Positions 63,253 through 64,000 of a stretch of DNA of 64,000 nt are shown in pieces. The position numbers and the translations under genes were made by a program. Numbering within the stretch: position 1 is the first letter of the stretch; every line of letters starts with the position of its first letter. The notes under the pieces are model-generated. The model did not search any database. It was not told the DNA's origin and saw nothing but the letters and a program-made list of their open reading frames with translations. The stretch lies in contig ONHB01000010.1 in the NCBI GenBank assembly GCA_900317505.1, positions 16,314-80,313 on the forward strand, in the 5' to 3' direction. This DNA comes from an uncultured Lachnospiraceae bacterium. GTDB taxonomy: Bacteria; Bacillota; Clostridia; Lachnospirales; Lachnospiraceae.

Positions 63253-63582
63253 CTAAAAATTAAATGCCAGCACACACGTAACCGCTGCCTGATATTCATT
63301 CCACTCTGACTTCTTTTTTTCCAACACCCCTTTGCCTTCCTTTGTGATGCTGTAATATTTCCGCACCTTTCCGGCAAATTCCTGCTCATAGGATGTCAAA
63401 AGTCCCTTTGATTCTAAAGAATGTAACAGCGGATACAGCGTCCCTGCCTTCAATTCAAATACATTGTTGGACTTTTTCCTGAGCGTATCGATCATCTCGT
63501 AACCATACATGTCCTTTTCTTCCAATAATTTTAAAAGCAGCATTGTCATACTGCCGGATAATAATGTTTTGTCTACTGCCAT
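63253..63582 (-). CDS. PadR-family transcriptional regulator
   Basis: 109 residues, the short PadR form. LLKLLEEKDMYGYEMIDTL, KAGTLYPLLHSLESKGLL and RKYYSITKEGKGVLEKK are the winged-helix hallmarks. AAGGAGG before the ATG. It is 5 bases from the SEDS gene's nearest ATG and probably controls itself and that gene. Confidence 0.94.
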   Translation of the reverse strand: MAVDKTLLSGSMTMLLLKLLEEKDMYGYEMIDTLRKKSNNVFELKAGTLYPLLHSLESKGLLTSYEQEFAGKVRKYYSITKEGKGVLEKKKSEWNEYQAAVTCVLAFNF

Positions 63583-63829
63583 TGCTTCGTCCTCCTTGTC
63601 ACCTGTCAGTCATGTGGGCAATCATATTGCCACATCGGCATTCGCCGTTTGCCATTCACCGTTCGCCAATTGTGCAGGCACATTGGCTCTCTTTCGCTCA
63701 TTAAATCATGATCCGCACCTCCGTGCTCTACGTTGCTTCGCAACTATCATGATCAACATTCGCCGTTCGCCAATTGTGCAAGCACATTGGCTCTCTTTCG
63801 CTCATTAAATCATAAAAAGAGCTGTTCGT
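63583..63829. repeat. Repeat-rich spacer with two near-identical 51-bp copies
   Basis: A 51-base sequence starting CCGTTCGCCAATTGTGCA and ending GCTCATTAAATCAT occurs at 63659-63709 and 63763-63813 with one difference. Each copy can fold CCAAT-GTGC/GCAC-TTGG. Between them ATCATGAT (63704-63712 region and 63746-63753 region) encloses GCAC-CTCC-GTGC and GTTGC-TTC-GCAAC, a three-way junction. Upstream ATGTGGGCAAT pairs with ATTGCCACAT (63612-63634). No coding frame is evident. Confidence 0.72.
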
Positions 63830-63883
63830 TATATAGATAGTCTATATATCGGATAACTATATATTATATCGATATTCGATATA
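63830..63883 (-). promoter_or_regulatory. Two PadR-like operators
   Basis: Perfect inverted repeats TATATAGA-TAG-TCTATATA (63830-63848) and TATATCGA-TAT-TCGATATA (63865-63883) have the AT-rich form expected for PadR sites. They lie about 250 bases upstream of the padR start with the repeats in between; a promoter of this AT-rich region would give a long leader. Confidence 0.6.
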
Positions 63884-63964
63884 TGTCAAGTTGCTTTCCT
63901 CTGTGAACTTCCAGTTTTTTTACGACTAGCGTCCCTCATTTCTATATTCCGAGCACAGAAATCA

Positions 63965-64000
63965 TCATTCAAACGGTAGTTCTTCAAGTGCTTCCAACCG
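63965..64000 (-). CDS. C-terminal fragment of an unidentified gene
   Basis: Reading the minus strand in from the right edge, eleven sense codons (RLEALEELPFE) end in two consecutive TGA stops. The peptide looks like a normal helical protein end, but the fragment is too short to name, and the frame may be chance. Confidence 0.35.
   Translation of the reverse strand, partial: RLEALEELPFE

Overview
The window looks like a chromosomal segment of a gut-type Firmicute, most likely Lachnospiraceae (class Clostridia). The evidence is the gene order of the S10-spc-alpha ribosomal block (adk-map-KOW protein-infA-rpmJ inside it, then ecfA1-ecfA2-ecfT, truA, rplM and rpsI), purine-rich AAGGAGG ribosome sites, consensus sigma-A promoters, Gram-positive envelope genes (LytR-CpsA-Psr, VanY-type peptidase, VTC/DUF4956 cluster) and a bile salt hydrolase.

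Layout. 1-4.1 kb (all minus): the start of a glycoside hydrolase family 3 gene, a HinfI-like DNA methyltransferase with a probable cognate restriction enzyme, arylamine N-acetyltransferase, and a zeta-like kinase with a small partner gene. 4.1-29.9 kb: the ribosomal superoperon read right to left from rpsJ to rplQ. A pantothenate/CoA module (ECF S component, coaX, coaBC) and a plus-strand M15 peptidase follow, then the shared ECF transporter core, truA and rplM-rpsI. Four spacers inside this block carry strong secondary structure (before rplM, before rpsM, between rplF and rpsH, before rpsJ).

30-42.5 kb: a sodium/proline symporter, a glutamine/tyrosine-rich DUF4190 membrane protein, a DUF2752 protein, an RNA methyltransferase-like gene, a GntR(YtrA)-ABC transporter operon with a perfect 31-bp operator, a complete type III toxin-antitoxin locus (ToxN-like toxin plus a repeat RNA with its own promoter and terminator), an LCP protein with 66-bp tandem repeats, a Bax-inhibitor-1 protein and an aldo/keto reductase with a ferredoxin domain. 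42.5-43 kb holds an unrecognised 22-codon transcription unit next to a 122-bp folded element.

43-64 kb: a LysR regulator, PTS enzyme I, a beta-helix lipoprotein divergent from a VTC-DUF4956-response regulator-histidine kinase operon, an acidic lipoprotein/membrane protein/membrane-anchored XRE regulator group, an alpha-glucosidase, a bile salt hydrolase, and a two-component system divergent from a peptide-export/immunity type ABC transporter. A four-copy, 62-bp tandem array lies between that two-component system and the transporter. A PadR-regulated protein joining a HAAS-like domain to a SEDS (FtsW/RodA) domain follows, and the window ends with the tail of another minus-strand gene.

The most interesting items are the type III toxin-antitoxin locus, the 62-bp array, the 22-codon gene with its folded neighbour, and the VTC cluster with TTTAGGTAA operator repeats. 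No rRNA, tRNA, CRISPR array, transposase or prophage gene was seen.
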